Assembly (NCBI GenBank): GCA_943789205.1 | Contig: CALSTG010000001.1 | Span: 734,435-798,434, forward strand | DNA from: an uncultured Flavobacteriales bacterium | Lineage (GTDB): Bacteria; Bacteroidota; Bacteroidia; Flavobacteriales_D; Crocinitomicaceae | Direction of reading: 5' to 3' | DNA: 64,000 nucleotides | In this document: piece after piece, positions 18,666 through 31,500 of the stretch | Layout: every line of letters starts with the position of its first letter | Numbering within the stretch: position 1 is the first letter of the stretch | Notes under the pieces: generated by a model | What the model was told of the DNA's origin: nothing | The model's input: the letters and a program-made list of their open reading frames with translations, nothing else | Databases searched by the model: none | Program-made: the position numbers and the translations under genes

Positions 18666-21398
18666 ATGGATAAAACGTCATATATAGGCAATGCAGATCC
18701 TACTGCAATTGATTACTTATACAAACAATACTTGAACGACCCTGAAAGTGTCGATGTTGGATGGAAAAAATTCTTTGAAGGTTTTGAATTTGCACAAACC
18801 GATTTCGAGTCTAACGGTGAGATTCCTGATAACTTTCAAAAAGAATTCAAAGTTTTAAACCTTATAAACGGTTACAGATCAAGAGGTCATCTCTTTACAA
18901 AAACAAATCCGGTTCGAGAACGGAGAAAATATGCACCAGATTTATCGATTGAAAATTTTGGTTTATCTCAAGAAGATTTAAACACTGTATTTCAAGCTGG
19001 GGAAGACGTAAATTTAGGACCTGCATCCCTTAAACATATCATCGAGCATTTAGAATTGACCTATTGTCAATCCATAGGAATTGAATTTATGTATATCAGA
19101 GGTCCTATTCGGACCGCTTGGTTTAGAAATAAAATTGAAATTAAAAACCGGCCTACGTTTAATAAAGAACGTAAGCTTAAACTTTTTGAATCCTTAATAA
19201 GAACTCATGGCTTTGAATCTTTTTTAGGCAAGAAATTTGTCGGTCAAAAAAGATTTTCTATCGAAGGAGGAGAGTCCTTAATCCCTGCGCTTCAAAGGTT
19301 AATTAGCAAAGGATCAGAGCTGGGCGTTGAAAACTTCATTATGGGAATGGCGCACCGAGGGCGTTTAAATACATTAACCAATATTTTCAAAAAAAGACCA
19401 AAGGATATTTTTGCAGAATTTGAAGGTAAAGAATTTGACTTTGAAACAACATTTGATGGAGATGTAAAGTATCACCAAGGTTTCACCTCTAAAATAACTT
19501 TAGATAGTGGCAAAGATGTTGGTTTAACACTCGCCCCGAACCCTTCACACCTCGAAGCTATAAACGGAGTAGTTGAGGGTATTGCTAGAGCTAAAATTGA
19601 CCACATATACAAGGATGAGCAGAAGGTATGTCCTGTCTTGATTCATGGAGATGCTGCAATTGCAGGCCAAGGAATTGTGTATGAAACAATACAAATGGCC
19701 GAGCTCGATGGCTACAGAACAGGGGGGACAATACATATTGTGGTTAACAATCAAGTTGGTTTTACTACGAATTACCTTGATGGGAGATCATCGACCTATT
19801 GCACTGATATTGCAAAAACAACACTCAGCCCAGTCTTTCATGTGAACGGAGATGATGTTGAGGCAGTAATTACGGCTATTGAAATCGCAATGGAATATAG
19901 GCAACAATTTCACCGTGATATTTTTATAGACCTACTATGTTATAGGAAATTTGGACACAATGAGGGTGATGAGCCAAAATTCACACAACCAAAACTTTAT
20001 AATCTAATTGCCAAACACCCAAATCCAAAAGATATATACTACAACCAACTTGAGGCTGATGGTGTTTTAACAAAAGATGAAGCGAAGAAAATTGAAGGTG
20101 AATACAATAACTTTCTAGAGCAAGAATTTGATCTGGCAAACAAATCAGAAAAAGCTTTAGTACATGATTTCCTTAGTGAAATCTGGGAAGATTATCGCTA
20201 TTGCAATGGTAAAGACTTTGATACTTCACCCGACACCAAAGTAAACCTAAAAGCCCTAAAAGAGCTAGGAATCAAACTTTCCACATTACCTGAAGGTAAT
20301 AAATATTATAGAAAAATAGGAAAGATCTTTAAAGACCGATTAAAAGCATTCAGTAGTGATTCACTAGATTGGGGAAGCGCTGAAATGCTTGCCTACGCGT
20401 CATTACTAACAGAGGGCCACCCAATAAGAATCTCCGGCCAAGATGTAGAACGTGGTACATTTTCACACAGACATGCCGTTGTGAAAACAGAGGATACAGA
20501 AGAGGAAGTTGAAACTTTGAACCTTCTTGATAAATCGCAAGCGAAATTTACAATTTATAATTCCTTACTAAGTGAATATGGTGTTCTAGGTTTTGAATAC
20601 GGATACTCCTTAGCATGTCCGAAAGGCTTAACCATTTGGGAAGCTCAATTTGGTGATTTTTTCAATGGTGCTCAAATAGTCGTTGATCAATTTATTTCCG
20701 CCGGTGAAGATAAATGGGCAACGCAATCAGGGTTGGTTTTACTTTTACCTCATGGTTATGAAGGTCAAGGAGCCGAACATTCAAGTGGTCGAATGGAAAG
20801 GTTTTTACAGCAGTGTGCTGATCAAAATATGCAAATTGTAAATACCTCAACACCTGCAAATCACTTCCACCTTCTTAGGAGACAATTAAAAAGAGAATTT
20901 AGAAAGCCATTAGTGATTTTTACGCCTAAAATGCTTTTAAGACACCCAATGGCAACATCCAAAATGGAAGCATTAGCAAAGGGAGGCTTTCAAGAAGTCA
21001 TAGATGATGTTAATATTCAGTCTAAAAATATTGATACTGTTGTGCTATGTACTGGCAAGTTTTATTACGAAATGAAAATTAAAGCCAAAGAGCTTGGTGT
21101 TGAAAATATGGTCTTCATTAGAATAGAGCAATTATATCCATGGCCTCAAAAGCAAGTTGATAAAGTCTTGTCAAAATACCAAGCAAAACATATCATTTGG
21201 GCACAAGAAGAACCTGAAAACATGGGTGCATGGCAATATGTGGCCATGCAAAATAGAACACTAGCCATTACTGGTGTTTCTAGACCGGCCTCTGCTGCAT
21301 CAGCTGAAGGTTCAAAAAAACTACACGAAAAGAGATTGGCAAAATTATTTAACGAGCTCTTTTCATTTGCAAATGACAAAAGTTCACTAAAAAAATAA
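18666..21398 (+). CDS. sucA: 2-oxoglutarate dehydrogenase E1 component
   Basis: The 910-residue thiamine-diphosphate enzyme decarboxylates 2-oxoglutarate and hands the succinyl group to the lipoyl arm of SucB in the TCA cycle. It shows the N-terminal [35 protein letters not shown] segment, the HRGRLNTL motif, the TPP-binding [10 protein letters not shown] followed by [10 protein letters not shown], and the E1 C-terminal [23 protein letters not shown] block. The ATG at 18666 is preferred over a TTG nine bases upstream because the family starts close to this point. The sucB gene begins four bases downstream. The length agrees with family members of 900-950 residues. Confidence 0.95.
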   Translation: MDKTSYIGNADPTAIDYLYKQYLNDPESVDVGWKKFFEGFEFAQTDFESNGEIPDNFQKEFKVLNLINGYRSRGHLFTKTNPVRERRKYAPDLSIENFGLSQEDLNTVFQAGEDVNLGPASLKHIIEHLELTYCQSIGIEFMYIRGPIRTAWFRNKIEIKNRPTFNKERKLKLFESLIRTHGFESFLGKKFVGQKRFSIEGGESLIPALQRLISKGSELGVENFIMGMAHRGRLNTLTNIFKKRPKDIFAEFEGKEFDFETTFDGDVKYHQGFTSKITLDSGKDVGLTLAPNPSHLEAINGVVEGIARAKIDHIYKDEQKVCPVLIHGDAAIAGQGIVYETIQMAELDGYRTGGTIHIVVNNQVGFTTNYLDGRSSTYCTDIAKTTLSPVFHVNGDDVEAVITAIEIAMEYRQQFHRDIFIDLLCYRKFGHNEGDEPKFTQPKLYNLIAKHPNPKDIYYNQLEADGVLTKDEAKKIEGEYNNFLEQEFDLANKSEKALVHDFLSEIWEDYRYCNGKDFDTSPDTKVNLKALKELGIKLSTLPEGNKYYRKIGKIFKDRLKAFSSDSLDWGSAEMLAYASLLTEGHPIRISGQDVERGTFSHRHAVVKTEDTEEEVETLNLLDKSQAKFTIYNSLLSEYGVLGFEYGYSLACPKGLTIWEAQFGDFFNGAQIVVDQFISAGEDKWATQSGLVLLLPHGYEGQGAEHSSGRMERFLQQCADQNMQIVNTSTPANHFHLLRRQLKREFRKPLVIFTPKMLLRHPMATSKMEALAKGGFQEVIDDVNIQSKNIDTVVLCTGKFYYEMKIKAKELGVENMVFIRIEQLYPWPQKQVDKVLSKYQAKHIIWAQEEPENMGAWQYVAMQNRTLAITGVSRPASAASAEGSKKLHEKRLAKLFNELFSFANDKSSLKK

Positions 21399-21402
21399 AG
21401 AC

Positions 21403-22650
21403 ATGAGTTTGTTAGAAATGAAAGTCCCTAGTCCAGGTGAATCAATTTCAGAGGTTGAAATTGCAGCTTGGCTTGTTAGCGAAGGAGATTATGTGGAGAA
21501 AGATCAAGCTATTGCAGAAGTTGATTCTGACAAAGCCACCTTAGAGCTTCCCGCTGAAGAGAGTGGAACAATTCAATTTAAAGCTGAAGAAGGAGATGTT
21601 GTTGAGGTTGGACAAGTCGTCTGCATCATTGACACATCAGCAAAAGCTCCAGAGAAATCTGAACCTGTAATTGTAAAGGAAGAAAAACCAGCGCCAAAAC
21701 CAGAGGAGAAGCAACAAGCTCCAAAAGTAGCAACTACAGAAAAAAAGAGCTATGCAGAAGGTACGCCAAGTCCTGCCGCAGCTAAAATAATGTCTGAAAA
21801 CAACGTTGGGTCTGGGCAAATTTCAGGCACAGGAAAAGATGGGAGGATTCTAAAAAGTGATGTCTTAGAGGCGCTTTCAAAAGGCTTAGAAATGCCCATT
21901 CAAAAAGGATGGTCCAATAGCAGAGAAACCTCAAGAGAAAGAATGTCAATGCTTCGACGGAAAATTGCGGAAAGACTCGTTTCTGTTAAAAACGAGACAG
22001 CAATGCTCACAACCTTCAATGAGATTGATATGAAGCCTATCATGGACTTAAGAAAAAAGTATAAAGAAGCTTTTGCCAAAAAGCACGAGGTAAATCTGGG
22101 TTTCATGTCGTTTTTCACAAAAGCTGTGACTGAAGCATTACAATTGTTTCCTGCAGTAAATGCTCAAATTGATGGCAATGAAGTTCTTCTTCATGATTAT
22201 GCTGATATTGGGATTGCTGTTTCATCTCCTAAAGGGTTAATGGTTCCGGTGGTAAGAAATGCCGAAAGTATGAGTCTTGCCGAAATTGAGAGTGAGATAA
22301 AAAGACTAGCAATTAAAGCTAGAGATGGTAAAATTACACCTGATGAAATGACAGGTGGAACGTTCACCATAACTAATGGTGGTGTTTTTGGCTCCATGCT
22401 CTCAACCCCTATTATAAACCCTCCTCAATCCGCCATTTTAGGAATGCATAACATTGTTGAACGGCCGGTTGCAATTGATGGCAAAGTGGAAATAAGACCA
22501 ATTATGTATTTGGCCTTATCTTATGACCATAGAATTATAGATGGAAAAGAATCCGTTAGCTTTTTAGTAAAAGTTAAGGAAATGCTTGAGAATCCTGATA
22601 AAATGATTTTCGGTTCTAAAGACCCAAAGGAAATTCTTCTAGGTCTTTAA
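21403..22650 (+). CDS. sucB: Dihydrolipoamide succinyltransferase (E2 of 2-oxoglutarate dehydrogenase)
   Basis: The 415-residue protein has an N-terminal lipoyl domain with the modified Lys44 in [13 protein letters not shown] Pro/Lys/Glu-rich linker (about 80-120), a peripheral-subunit-binding domain ([38 protein letters not shown]) and the catalytic domain follow. The catalytic domain ends with the HxxxDG active-site motif in [18 protein letters not shown]. It transfers the succinyl group to CoA. Spacing of four bases from sucA shows that the two are co-transcribed. The E3 lipoamide dehydrogenase gene is not in the window. Confidence 0.95.
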   Translation: MSLLEMKVPSPGESISEVEIAAWLVSEGDYVEKDQAIAEVDSDKATLELPAEESGTIQFKAEEGDVVEVGQVVCIIDTSAKAPEKSEPVIVKEEKPAPKPEEKQQAPKVATTEKKSYAEGTPSPAAAKIMSENNVGSGQISGTGKDGRILKSDVLEALSKGLEMPIQKGWSNSRETSRERMSMLRRKIAERLVSVKNETAMLTTFNEIDMKPIMDLRKKYKEAFAKKHEVNLGFMSFFTKAVTEALQLFPAVNAQIDGNEVLLHDYADIGIAVSSPKGLMVPVVRNAESMSLAEIESEIKRLAIKARDGKITPDEMTGGTFTITNGGVFGSMLSTPIINPPQSAILGMHNIVERPVAIDGKVEIRPIMYLALSYDHRIIDGKESVSFLVKVKEMLENPDKMIFGSKDPKEILLGL

Positions 22651-22698
22651 TTCAAACAGACTTCTTACATTTTAGGTGTTTTAAGGCTTGTATTTTCG

Positions 22699-22706
22699 TA
22701 TATTTG
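22699..22706 (+). promoter_or_regulatory. Promoter -7 box of the maeB-ruvA-sprA operon
   Basis: TATATTTG matches TANNTTTG and lies 20 bases ahead of the ATG at 22726. Confidence 0.6.
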
Positions 22707-22725
22707 GGGCCCTTAACAAGCTCAA

Positions 22726-24990
22726 ATGTCCAAAGTAAGAAAACAAGAAGCACTCGACTATCATTCATCTGGTAAACCTGGAAAAATTGAAGTCATTCCA
22801 ACCAAGCCATATGCATCTCAAAGAGATTTATCTTTAGCCTACTCTCCAGGTGTGGCTGAGCCATGCCTGCGCATTTCAGAAAACATAGATGATGTCTATA
22901 AATACACAAGCAAAGCCAATCTTGTCGCTGTAATTTCAAATGGCACAGCTGTACTTGGACTTGGAGATATTGGACCTGAGGCATCTAAGCCTGTTATGGA
23001 AGGAAAAGGTTTACTCTTTAAAATATTCGCTGATATTGATGTCTTCGACATTGAAATTGACGCAAAAGACCCAGAGTTATTTATTCAAACGGTGAAAGCA
23101 ATTGCGCCTACATTTGGAGGGATAAATCTTGAGGATATAAAAGCTCCTGAGGCTTTTGAAATTGAAAGTCGACTAAAAGATGAATTAAACATTCCTATCA
23201 TGCACGATGACCAGCATGGAACGGCAATAATTTCCTCCGCTGCACTGTTGAATGCATTAGAAATTGCTAACAAAAAGATTGAAAAAATAAAGGTGGTTGT
23301 GTCAGGTGCAGGAGCATCAGCCATGTCCTGTGTAAAGCTGTACAGGTCTCTAGGTGTTCAGCTTAAAAACATATTTATGTTTGATTCAAAAGGCCTCATT
23401 TGGAATGGTCGCGAAGGACTGGATAAAATGAAGAAAACTTATGCGGTGCACAAAAAAGAGTGCTCCTTTGAGGATGCCTTTAAAGATGCGGATGTGTTTC
23501 TAGGTTTATCACGCGCGGGACTCGTTTCCAAAGAAATGATTGCATCGATGGCGATTAATCCTATTGTATTTGCTTTAGCTAACCCTGAACCAGAAATATC
23601 ATATAAACAAGCAACGTCAGCAAGGGAAGATATTATTATGGCAACAGGAAGGTCCGACCATCCTAACCAAGTCAATAATGTGCTTGGCTTTCCATTTATT
23701 TTTAGAGGAGCTCTCGATGTAAGAGCCACTTCGATAAACGAAGAAATGAAACTTGCTGCCGTTAAAGCCATTGCGGAATTAGCAAAAGAAACAATTCCTG
23801 AAGAGGTGGTTGAAGCCTATGGTGAAAAATCAATCTCTTTTGGAAAAGATCAAATCATACCTAAACCGTTAGATCCTCGATTAATATACAAGGTAGCTCC
23901 AGCTGTAGCCAAAGCTGCCATGACGTCTAAGGTTGCAAGACAGCCCATTGAAGATTGGGAAAAATACGAACACCAACTTAAAAAGAGATTAGGTCTTGAT
24001 AACAAGCTCCTGAGAGACATAACTCTAAAAGCTCAAAACAGTCCTAAAAAAGTTGTCTTTACCGAAGGAGACAATATTAAAATTTTGAAGGCCGCCCAAA
24101 TTGCCTACGAGGAAGGTGTCGCGACTCCTGTTTTATTGGGAAGAAAGACAAAAATTATGGAGCTCATGGAAGAATACGCTATTGAGCTTCCAGAAGTAGA
24201 AATTGTCGATCCCAAGGGAGATGAAGAAAATGAGCGTCGAGAAAAATATGGACAAGCATTCTTTGAAATAAGAAAAAGAAAAGGCTTTACAGAATATGAG
24301 GCCATGCAAATCATGAGAGAACGCAACTACTTTGGTTCGATGATGGTGAGTGAAGGAGATGCTGACGCAATGATTACAGGTGTGACACGAGGTTATCGTT
24401 CATGTATAAAGCCAGCTTTAAGCTCGGTAGGAATGCAAAAAGATGTAAAGGTCATTTCTGGGATGTATATTTTAAATACAAAAAGAGGACCTTTGTTTTT
24501 GGCAGATACAACGATTAACCTAAATCCTACAGCAGAGGAGCTTGCAGAAATAACAGTAAATGTGGCTAAAACAATACGAAAATTTCAAGTAAATCCTCGC
24601 ATAGCGTTACTAAGCTACTCTAATTTTGGTTCTTCTCCTGGAGCGGATGCAGTTAAAATGGGTGAGGCTGTCAAAATCCTTCATGAAAAACACCCAAATA
24701 TTATTGTTGATGGAGAGGTGCAAGCAAACTTTGCCTTGGATTCTGATATGATGAATGAGAAGTTTTCTTTTTCACAAATAGCCAATAGAGATGTAAATAC
24801 TTTAATCTTTCCAAACCTATCGGCAGGTAATATTTCCTATAAGCTACTACAAAATATGGTTGATGGTGATGCTGTTGGTCCCATACTCATAGGTCTGAAG
24901 AAATCTATTCACATCCTCCAACTTGGAGCAAGTGTTAGAGAAATAGTAAACATGGTAAAGATTGCGGTAATAGACGCCAAAAACAAATAA
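22726..24990 (+). CDS. maeB: Malic enzyme fused to a phosphotransacetylase-like domain
   Basis: The 754-residue protein has a malic enzyme N-terminal half and a phosphate acetyl/butyryl-transferase-like C-terminal half (from about 430, with [15 protein letters not shown] and the segment [16 protein letters not shown]). The malic half has [24 protein letters not shown] and the NADP domain [17 protein letters not shown]. It decarboxylates malate to pyruvate, usually with NADP. In MaeB-type enzymes the C-terminal domain is regulatory (acetyl-CoA sensing) rather than catalytic. The length is normal. It heads an operon with ruvA (two-base gap), sprA and a GNAT gene, an order also known from other Flavobacteriia for the first three. 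Confidence 0.93.
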   Translation: MSKVRKQEALDYHSSGKPGKIEVIPTKPYASQRDLSLAYSPGVAEPCLRISENIDDVYKYTSKANLVAVISNGTAVLGLGDIGPEASKPVMEGKGLLFKIFADIDVFDIEIDAKDPELFIQTVKAIAPTFGGINLEDIKAPEAFEIESRLKDELNIPIMHDDQHGTAIISSAALLNALEIANKKIEKIKVVVSGAGASAMSCVKLYRSLGVQLKNIFMFDSKGLIWNGREGLDKMKKTYAVHKKECSFEDAFKDADVFLGLSRAGLVSKEMIASMAINPIVFALANPEPEISYKQATSAREDIIMATGRSDHPNQVNNVLGFPFIFRGALDVRATSINEEMKLAAVKAIAELAKETIPEEVVEAYGEKSISFGKDQIIPKPLDPRLIYKVAPAVAKAAMTSKVARQPIEDWEKYEHQLKKRLGLDNKLLRDITLKAQNSPKKVVFTEGDNIKILKAAQIAYEEGVATPVLLGRKTKIMELMEEYAIELPEVEIVDPKGDEENERREKYGQAFFEIRKRKGFTEYEAMQIMRERNYFGSMMVSEGDADAMITGVTRGYRSCIKPALSSVGMQKDVKVISGMYILNTKRGPLFLADTTINLNPTAEELAEITVNVAKTIRKFQVNPRIALLSYSNFGSSPGADAVKMGEAVKILHEKHPNIIVDGEVQANFALDSDMMNEKFSFSQIANRDVNTLIFPNLSAGNISYKLLQNMVDGDAVGPILIGLKKSIHILQLGASVREIVNMVKIAVIDAKNK

Positions 24991-24992
24991 TT

Positions 24993-25568
24993 ATGATTGC
25001 TCAAATTCAAGGTAAACTCATAGAAAAGAACCCGACAGATTTACTCATAGATTGTAATGGTGTTGGTTACGAAATTAAAATATCGCTGAATACATTTAGT
25101 GCGCTTCCAGATTCTGAATTCATTCGGGTACATACCAAATTAATTGTAAGGGAAGATGCACAATTACTCTATGGCTTTTATGCGAAGGAAGAAAGAGACA
25201 TGTTCAATTTACTTATTAGCGTTTCTGGCATTGGACCAAATACCGCGATGATTATGCTTTCATCACTAACGCCTGCAGATGTGGCTCATGCCATTCAAAG
25301 TGACGACGTGGCAACAATTCAAAGCGTCAAGGGTATTGGTGCAAAAACAGCGCAACGTGTTATTATAGATTTAAAAGGCAAGGTTTTAGCATTTGAATCA
25401 GATGCGGAAAATATTGGTGGAGCAAACAATACAAACAGATTTGATGCGTTAAATGCTTTAGTTTCTCTAGGGTTCGACAAAAAAGCAGCAGAAAAAACTT
25501 TAAACAAGATAGATTCTGGTGCAAATTCAGTTGAAGAACTCATAAAAGAGGCACTGAAGCTATTGTAA
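24993..25568 (+). CDS. ruvA: Holliday junction branch migration protein RuvA
   Basis: The 191-residue protein has the OB-fold N-terminus (MIAQIQGKLIEKNPTDLLIDCNGVGYEIKIS). Two helix-hairpin-helix motifs follow, LLISVSGIGPNTAMIMLSS and IQSVKGIGAKTAQRVIIDLKGK, and a C-terminal UBA-like RuvB-binding domain (NALVSLGFDKKAAEKTLNKI). It binds four-way DNA junctions and loads the RuvB motor during recombination. It lies two bases after maeB and one base before sprA. The ruvB gene is not in the window. Confidence 0.96.
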   Translation: MIAQIQGKLIEKNPTDLLIDCNGVGYEIKISLNTFSALPDSEFIRVHTKLIVREDAQLLYGFYAKEERDMFNLLISVSGIGPNTAMIMLSSLTPADVAHAIQSDDVATIQSVKGIGAKTAQRVIIDLKGKVLAFESDAENIGGANNTNRFDALNALVSLGFDKKAAEKTLNKIDSGANSVEELIKEALKLL

Positions 25569-25569
25569 A

Positions 25570-28500
25570 TTGAATACTTGTAAAACATACGGGACTAATG
25601 CAAAATGGAGTATCTTGCTCCTTTTTTATCTATTGACTTGGACGGCTTTCGGTCAAGGTGATAGTATTCAGCTTCCTTTTCCAATTTACAATCCTCAAAA
25701 TCCATTTCAAGTTGAAACGCAAAGCTTTGATTTAGGAGATCCTACGGGATTGGAACAAAACATCTCTTACGATCCAATAACAGGCACTTATATTTTTTCA
25801 GAAACTTTGGGCAATGGGCTAGATTATAGAAACCCTTCATTTTTAACTCTTGACGAATATTTAGAATTCAAGCGAGAAAAATCAATGTCACAAGATTGGT
25901 TGGAAATCATTGAAGAAGAAACCGAAGAGAATCGTGCTTTTGAGCTACCCATTAAAATCGGAAGTAAGGCTTTTGAAAACTTCTTTGGTTCAGATGAAAT
26001 AACAATTAAACCTCAAGGTAATATAGAACTCTCACTTGGAGCCAATCATAGCAGATATGATAACCCATTACTGCCTCTTCGTCAAAGACGCGTAACCCGA
26101 TTTGATTTTCAGCAAAACATCAATATGGATATTGTTGGACAAATAGGGACGAAACTTAAAATTGGAGCGAAATATAATACCCAAGCATCATTTGATTTTG
26201 AAAATATTTCTAAACTTGAACATACAGGAGATGAAGATCAAATCCTACAGAAAATAGCATTGGGAAATGTCGCATTAGAATTACCAACATCGTTGATTCA
26301 GGGTTCACAAACACTTTTCGGAGCAAAAACTCAATTAAAATTCGGGCGTGCGACAGTAGATTTAATTGCAGCCTCTTCTAAAGGGCAGAGAAATGAAATC
26401 AATGTTAGTGGTAAAGCACAAGTTCAAGAGTTTGAGTTAACTGCTGACAACTATGAAGCAAATAGACATTACTTTCTAAATCTATACCATCAGCAACATT
26501 ATGATGAAGCGATGTCTACACTTCCTGTTGTAAATTCAACAATGTATATCACAAGAATTGAAGTATGGGTGACAAATAGAAACAATAGCATTGAGAACAC
26601 TAGAAACATTGTTGCTTTTTCTGATTTGGGAGAAGCAAAAGCTGAAAATTGTCAAGGAGAACCCGGTTCCTTTTCTGCAAATGAAATTCCACAAAATGAG
26701 GCCAATGGTTTGTACAATTGGGCATCAAACCAACCTGCGATAAGAGGCTTTGCAAATTCTGTTAGTGTCCTAAGCTCACAGTTCTCCAGTCCTGGTCCAT
26801 TTGAACAAGCTGTGGAATATGAAAAACTAGAAAATGCTAGAAGATTGGAAACTAGTGACTTTACCTACAATGCTTTATTAGGATATATTTCATTGAACAG
26901 CCCGCTTAACAATGATGAGGTTTTATCTGTTGCATATGAATATACGTATCGTGGAGAAACCTATCAGATTGGAGAATTTTCTACCGATGGCTCAACAGGC
27001 CAAGATGCATTAATTTTAAAGCTTCTTAAACCAACAATCACGAATCCTAAAAACAAAATTTGGGATCTAATGATGAAAAACGTATACTCAATCGGAGCAT
27101 ATCAAGTTGACCAACTAGGCTTTAAAATAGATGTGCTTTACAACAATCCTGAAACTTCCGTTGAGCTTCCTATTATACCTTTTGACGGTGTTGATAAGAA
27201 GCAAATTGTCACACTAATCGACATGGATAAAATCAACCAAAATAATCAACCTTTTTCTGATGGTGTATTTGACTTTGCCCCCTTTAATCAAGTGCAAAAC
27301 AAAATTGACAATGGAGGCACAATCAACAAAAAAAACGGACGAATCTTTTTCTCAACCGTTGAGCCTTTTGGTCAAACTTTAGCTGATAAATTAACGGACG
27401 CTGGTATTCCTGAAATCACAGTAGATAAAATAGCTTTTTATGAGCTTTATGATTCTACAAAAACAGCAGCACAACAAATACCTAGCAAAAATAGATTTGT
27501 TTTTAAAGGAGAATATCAATCCTCCATCACTTCAGATATTCCGCTAAACGTAATGTCCGTGCCAGAAGGCTCTGTTTCTGTTACCGCAGGAGGTATCAGA
27601 CTAATTGAGGGCGTTGATTATACTGTTGACTATGCGTTTGGTAGGGTTAAAATATTAAATACCGGTATTCTCGAATCGAATACACCAATTAAAATATCGA
27701 TTGAAAGCAATTCTGTATTCGGTTTTCAAGCAAGATCGATGGTTGGAGGAAGGTATCAATACCGTTTTAGTGACCGTTTAAAACTCGGTGCAACATGGGT
27801 TCGAATGATGGAACGTCCGGTTACTCAAAAAGTGGATTTCGGTAGTGAGCCATTCAAGAATAATGTTATCGGCGCAGATATTTCCTTGAGGACGGACATT
27901 CCATTTCTTACGAAGCTGGTGGATTTTTTACCTGTTATTTCAACAAAACAAATGTCAACATTATCCTTCACAGGAGAATTTGCGCACTTAATTCCTGGAC
28001 AACCTAAAGCAATTCAAAAAGAAGGAACCTCTTACATCGATGATTTTGAAGCCGCTCAAAGTGCCATTGACCTAAGAAATGTGAATGCTTGGAGGCTCGC
28101 ATCAATACCCCAAGGTCAGCCAAGCTTATTTCCAGAAGCGACGAAAAAAGACTTAAGTGCTGGATTTAATAGAGCAAAAACTGCATGGTATGTCATAGAT
28201 CCTGTTTTCTTCCAAGGAACTTCCTTGACACCTCAACATATTCAAGAAAATGGTGGGGCAATTACGAGTGATAGTAGGATGAGACAGGTAAACCAAAACG
28301 ATATATTCCCACTTGTTGATATTCCATATGGTGGGATTCAAAACCTGCCTGTTCTTGATTTAGCTTACTATCCTAAAGAGAGAGGTATGTATAACTATGA
28401 TACCACAAATACTGTAGATTCGATTGGACAATTTGTTGATCCTGAAGAACGGTGGGGTGGTATCATGAGAGGGCTTACAACCAATGATTTTGAAGTCGCC

Positions 28501-31500
28501 AACATTGAATTCATTCAGTTTTGGGTACTCGACCCTTTTAACGAAGATGCTGAAGCGGTAGATAGTAATGCCTTTCACAATGGCGGAGACCTTTATTTCA
28601 ATTTAGGAAATATCTCAGAGGATGTCCTGCCAGATTCTAGGAAGAGTTTTGAGAATGGTTTACCACCACAAGGAGTCTCAGTCGATGACAACATTGACAC
28701 TACTGATTGGGCTCGCGTATCGACGCAACAAGTGGTTGTAAATGCCTTTGATAATGACCCCGCTTCCCGTCTCAATCAAGATGTCGGCTCTAGATGGCTG
28801 GGATAATTCAGAGGAAGGAATTGCATTTCAAGATTACGTAGCTTGGGTAAATAATCATCCAAATATGACACCCGAAATAAAACAGCAGTTAGTAAATGAC
28901 CCATCAGGAGATAATTACAACTATTATCTGGATGATAATTATGATAATGCAGAGGCTGATATTCTTAAACGATATAAAAAGTATAACGGAATGGAGGGTA
29001 ACTCTCCTACCACAGAGATTTCCGCTTCAATCAATGCAAATGGCTATCCTACGCAAGCAACCAATATGCCAGATATTGAGGATATCAATCAAGACAACAA
29101 CCTTTCTGAAACAGAAAGCTATTTTCAATATAAGGTGAGTCTCAGAAGAAATGACATGCAAGAGGGTAGTAATTATATCACCAATAAGCAGGTATATACA
29201 AATGGTAATAAAAGTGAGACCTGGTATCAGTTTAAAGTTCCAATTACAGATTATGAAAAACGTGTAAACGGAATTCAAGATTTCCGATCTATACGATTCA
29301 TGAGAATGTTTCTAAAGAACTTTGACGAAGAGGTCGTTGTTCGTTTTGCAAGGCTTGAATTAATTCGAGGAGAATGGAGAAGGTTTGTTGAAGATCTTAG
29401 CCAACCTGGGCTGAGTATCCAACCTGATCCAAATCTAACCACCTTTAATATCGGTGCGGTTAACATTCAAGAAAATGAACAAAGGGACCCCATCAATTAT
29501 AGCGTACCTCCCGGAATTCAAAGAGAAGTTGATCCCTCTCAACCATATGCGCGACAGATGAATGAACAGTCTCTTGTTTTGGAAATCTGTAACCTTCAGG
29601 ATGGCGATGCTAGAGCGGCATACCGAAACGTTCAATTTGATGTTCGGACATACAAGAAACTCAAGATGTTTGTTCATGCTGAAGAGATCATTCCTAATAC
29701 ACTTGACGATCATGAGCTTACCCTTTTTGTTCGCTTAGGGACTGATTTTGTGGATAATTATTACGAGTACGAGCTTCCAATGGATGTTTCAGAATGGTAT
29801 GAAAATGGTGCAGATGACATATGGCCTGCGACCAATGATATTGAAATCGTTTTTGATGATCTCATCAATTTAAAAAAAGAAAGAAACGCTATAGTCGAAG
29901 AAGGAGGAACTGGTATTTCATACATTGTAGAATACTCTAAAACTGATCCAAAAAATAACGAAAGAAGAATTAAAGTTAAAGGAAGTCCAAATCTACAAGG
30001 ATTGAAGACTATTATGATAGGTGTTCGAAACCCTCTTCAAAATGACCCAAATAATATTTGGCTTCCAGATGATGGAGATGCCGAATGTGTGAATGTCTGG
30101 GTCAACGAAATGAGACTTACTGATTTTGTTAGTGAGGGCGGTTCTGCCGCAGTTGGACAATTACAATTGAAACTTGCCGACTTTGCCAATATCAATGCGT
30201 CAGGAAACTACTCTGGCATAAATTGGGGAAGTGTAGATAGCCGTGTTCAAGATCGACAAAGAAATGAACAAATAGGATTTGATTTAAATTCAACAATTCA
30301 GCTGGGGCAATTTTTTGGGAAACAAGCTCGAGTTTCATTACCATTTTTTTATGGATACTCTTTAGGTTTGATCAATCCCGAATATGACCCTTTCAATCCA
30401 GATATTAAACTGGCAGATTATGATGATGCCACTAGAAGAGAACGTAAAAAACTAGGCCAAGATTTTAATGAAAGAAAATCATTCAACTTTTCGAATGTAA
30501 GAAAAGAAGCAAAGGCAGGAAGTAAAAATCATTTCTGGAGAATATCCAATTGGGCGGCAAGTTATGCCTTCTCAGAAAATCTGCAGCGAGATTTTAATAC
30601 TAAAAAAGACCTCACAAAAACATGGACAGGTGCTTTAAATTATAATTATACCTTCAAAGGAAAACCACTCCAACCTTTTAAAAAATGGAAACCTGTTCAG
30701 AAAAATAAATACCTCAAACTCATAAAGGATTTCAATGTCTTCTTGATGCCCAAAAATATTTCCTTCACAAATGATTATTCAAGAATCTATAATGAACGTC
30801 AGGTAAGAAACAATTTAGTTCCAGACTATGAATTCGACCCTATATTTTTAAAGCGTTTTGACTGGAATAGAAAATATGAAATTGGTTATGACATAACCCG
30901 AAACCTCAAAACGACCTTTAGTGCGAGAAACCAAGCTATTTTCGAAGAAGGAAACAACAGTGTTGACCGCAATGCAAATCCTGAGGGATATCGTGAGTTT
31001 TTAGACACCATACGTTCGCAAATGGCGACCTTGGGTAGAACGATGCAATATAACCAAAACGTCACCATAAACTATAAGATTCCTTTTAATAAATTCCCGT
31101 TAACAAATTGGATCAATGCCAATATAAAATATACGGGAGGTTACAACTGGTCGAGAGCACCATTGGGTCAAAGTGCCTTTGGAAATACGATTCAAAACAG
31201 TCGAAATATCAATATGACTTCTCAAGCTAATTTTGTCAACTTATATAACAAAGTGCCATTCTTCAAAAAAATCTTATCTGAAGGCCGAAACTCAAGAGGT
31301 AGAATCAACCCACGCAGCGGTCCAGGAAGCAAAGGGTCTGATGGCAACAACCCAAAAACAAATGATGAAGAAAATAAAAAATGGGAGTGGATCATTGTTG
31401 AAGATTTAGAGCCGGAAATCCCATTAGATTCCATGACAAAAGAAGAACTAAAGGCATACAAGAAAAAGAATAGAGCGCACAAAAGAAAAACGCGAAAAGA

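Noticed and set aside
23439-23771. Minus-strand frame of 110 residues opposite maeB
   Set aside because: Antisense to a conserved enzyme. Its composition follows codon use on the other strand.
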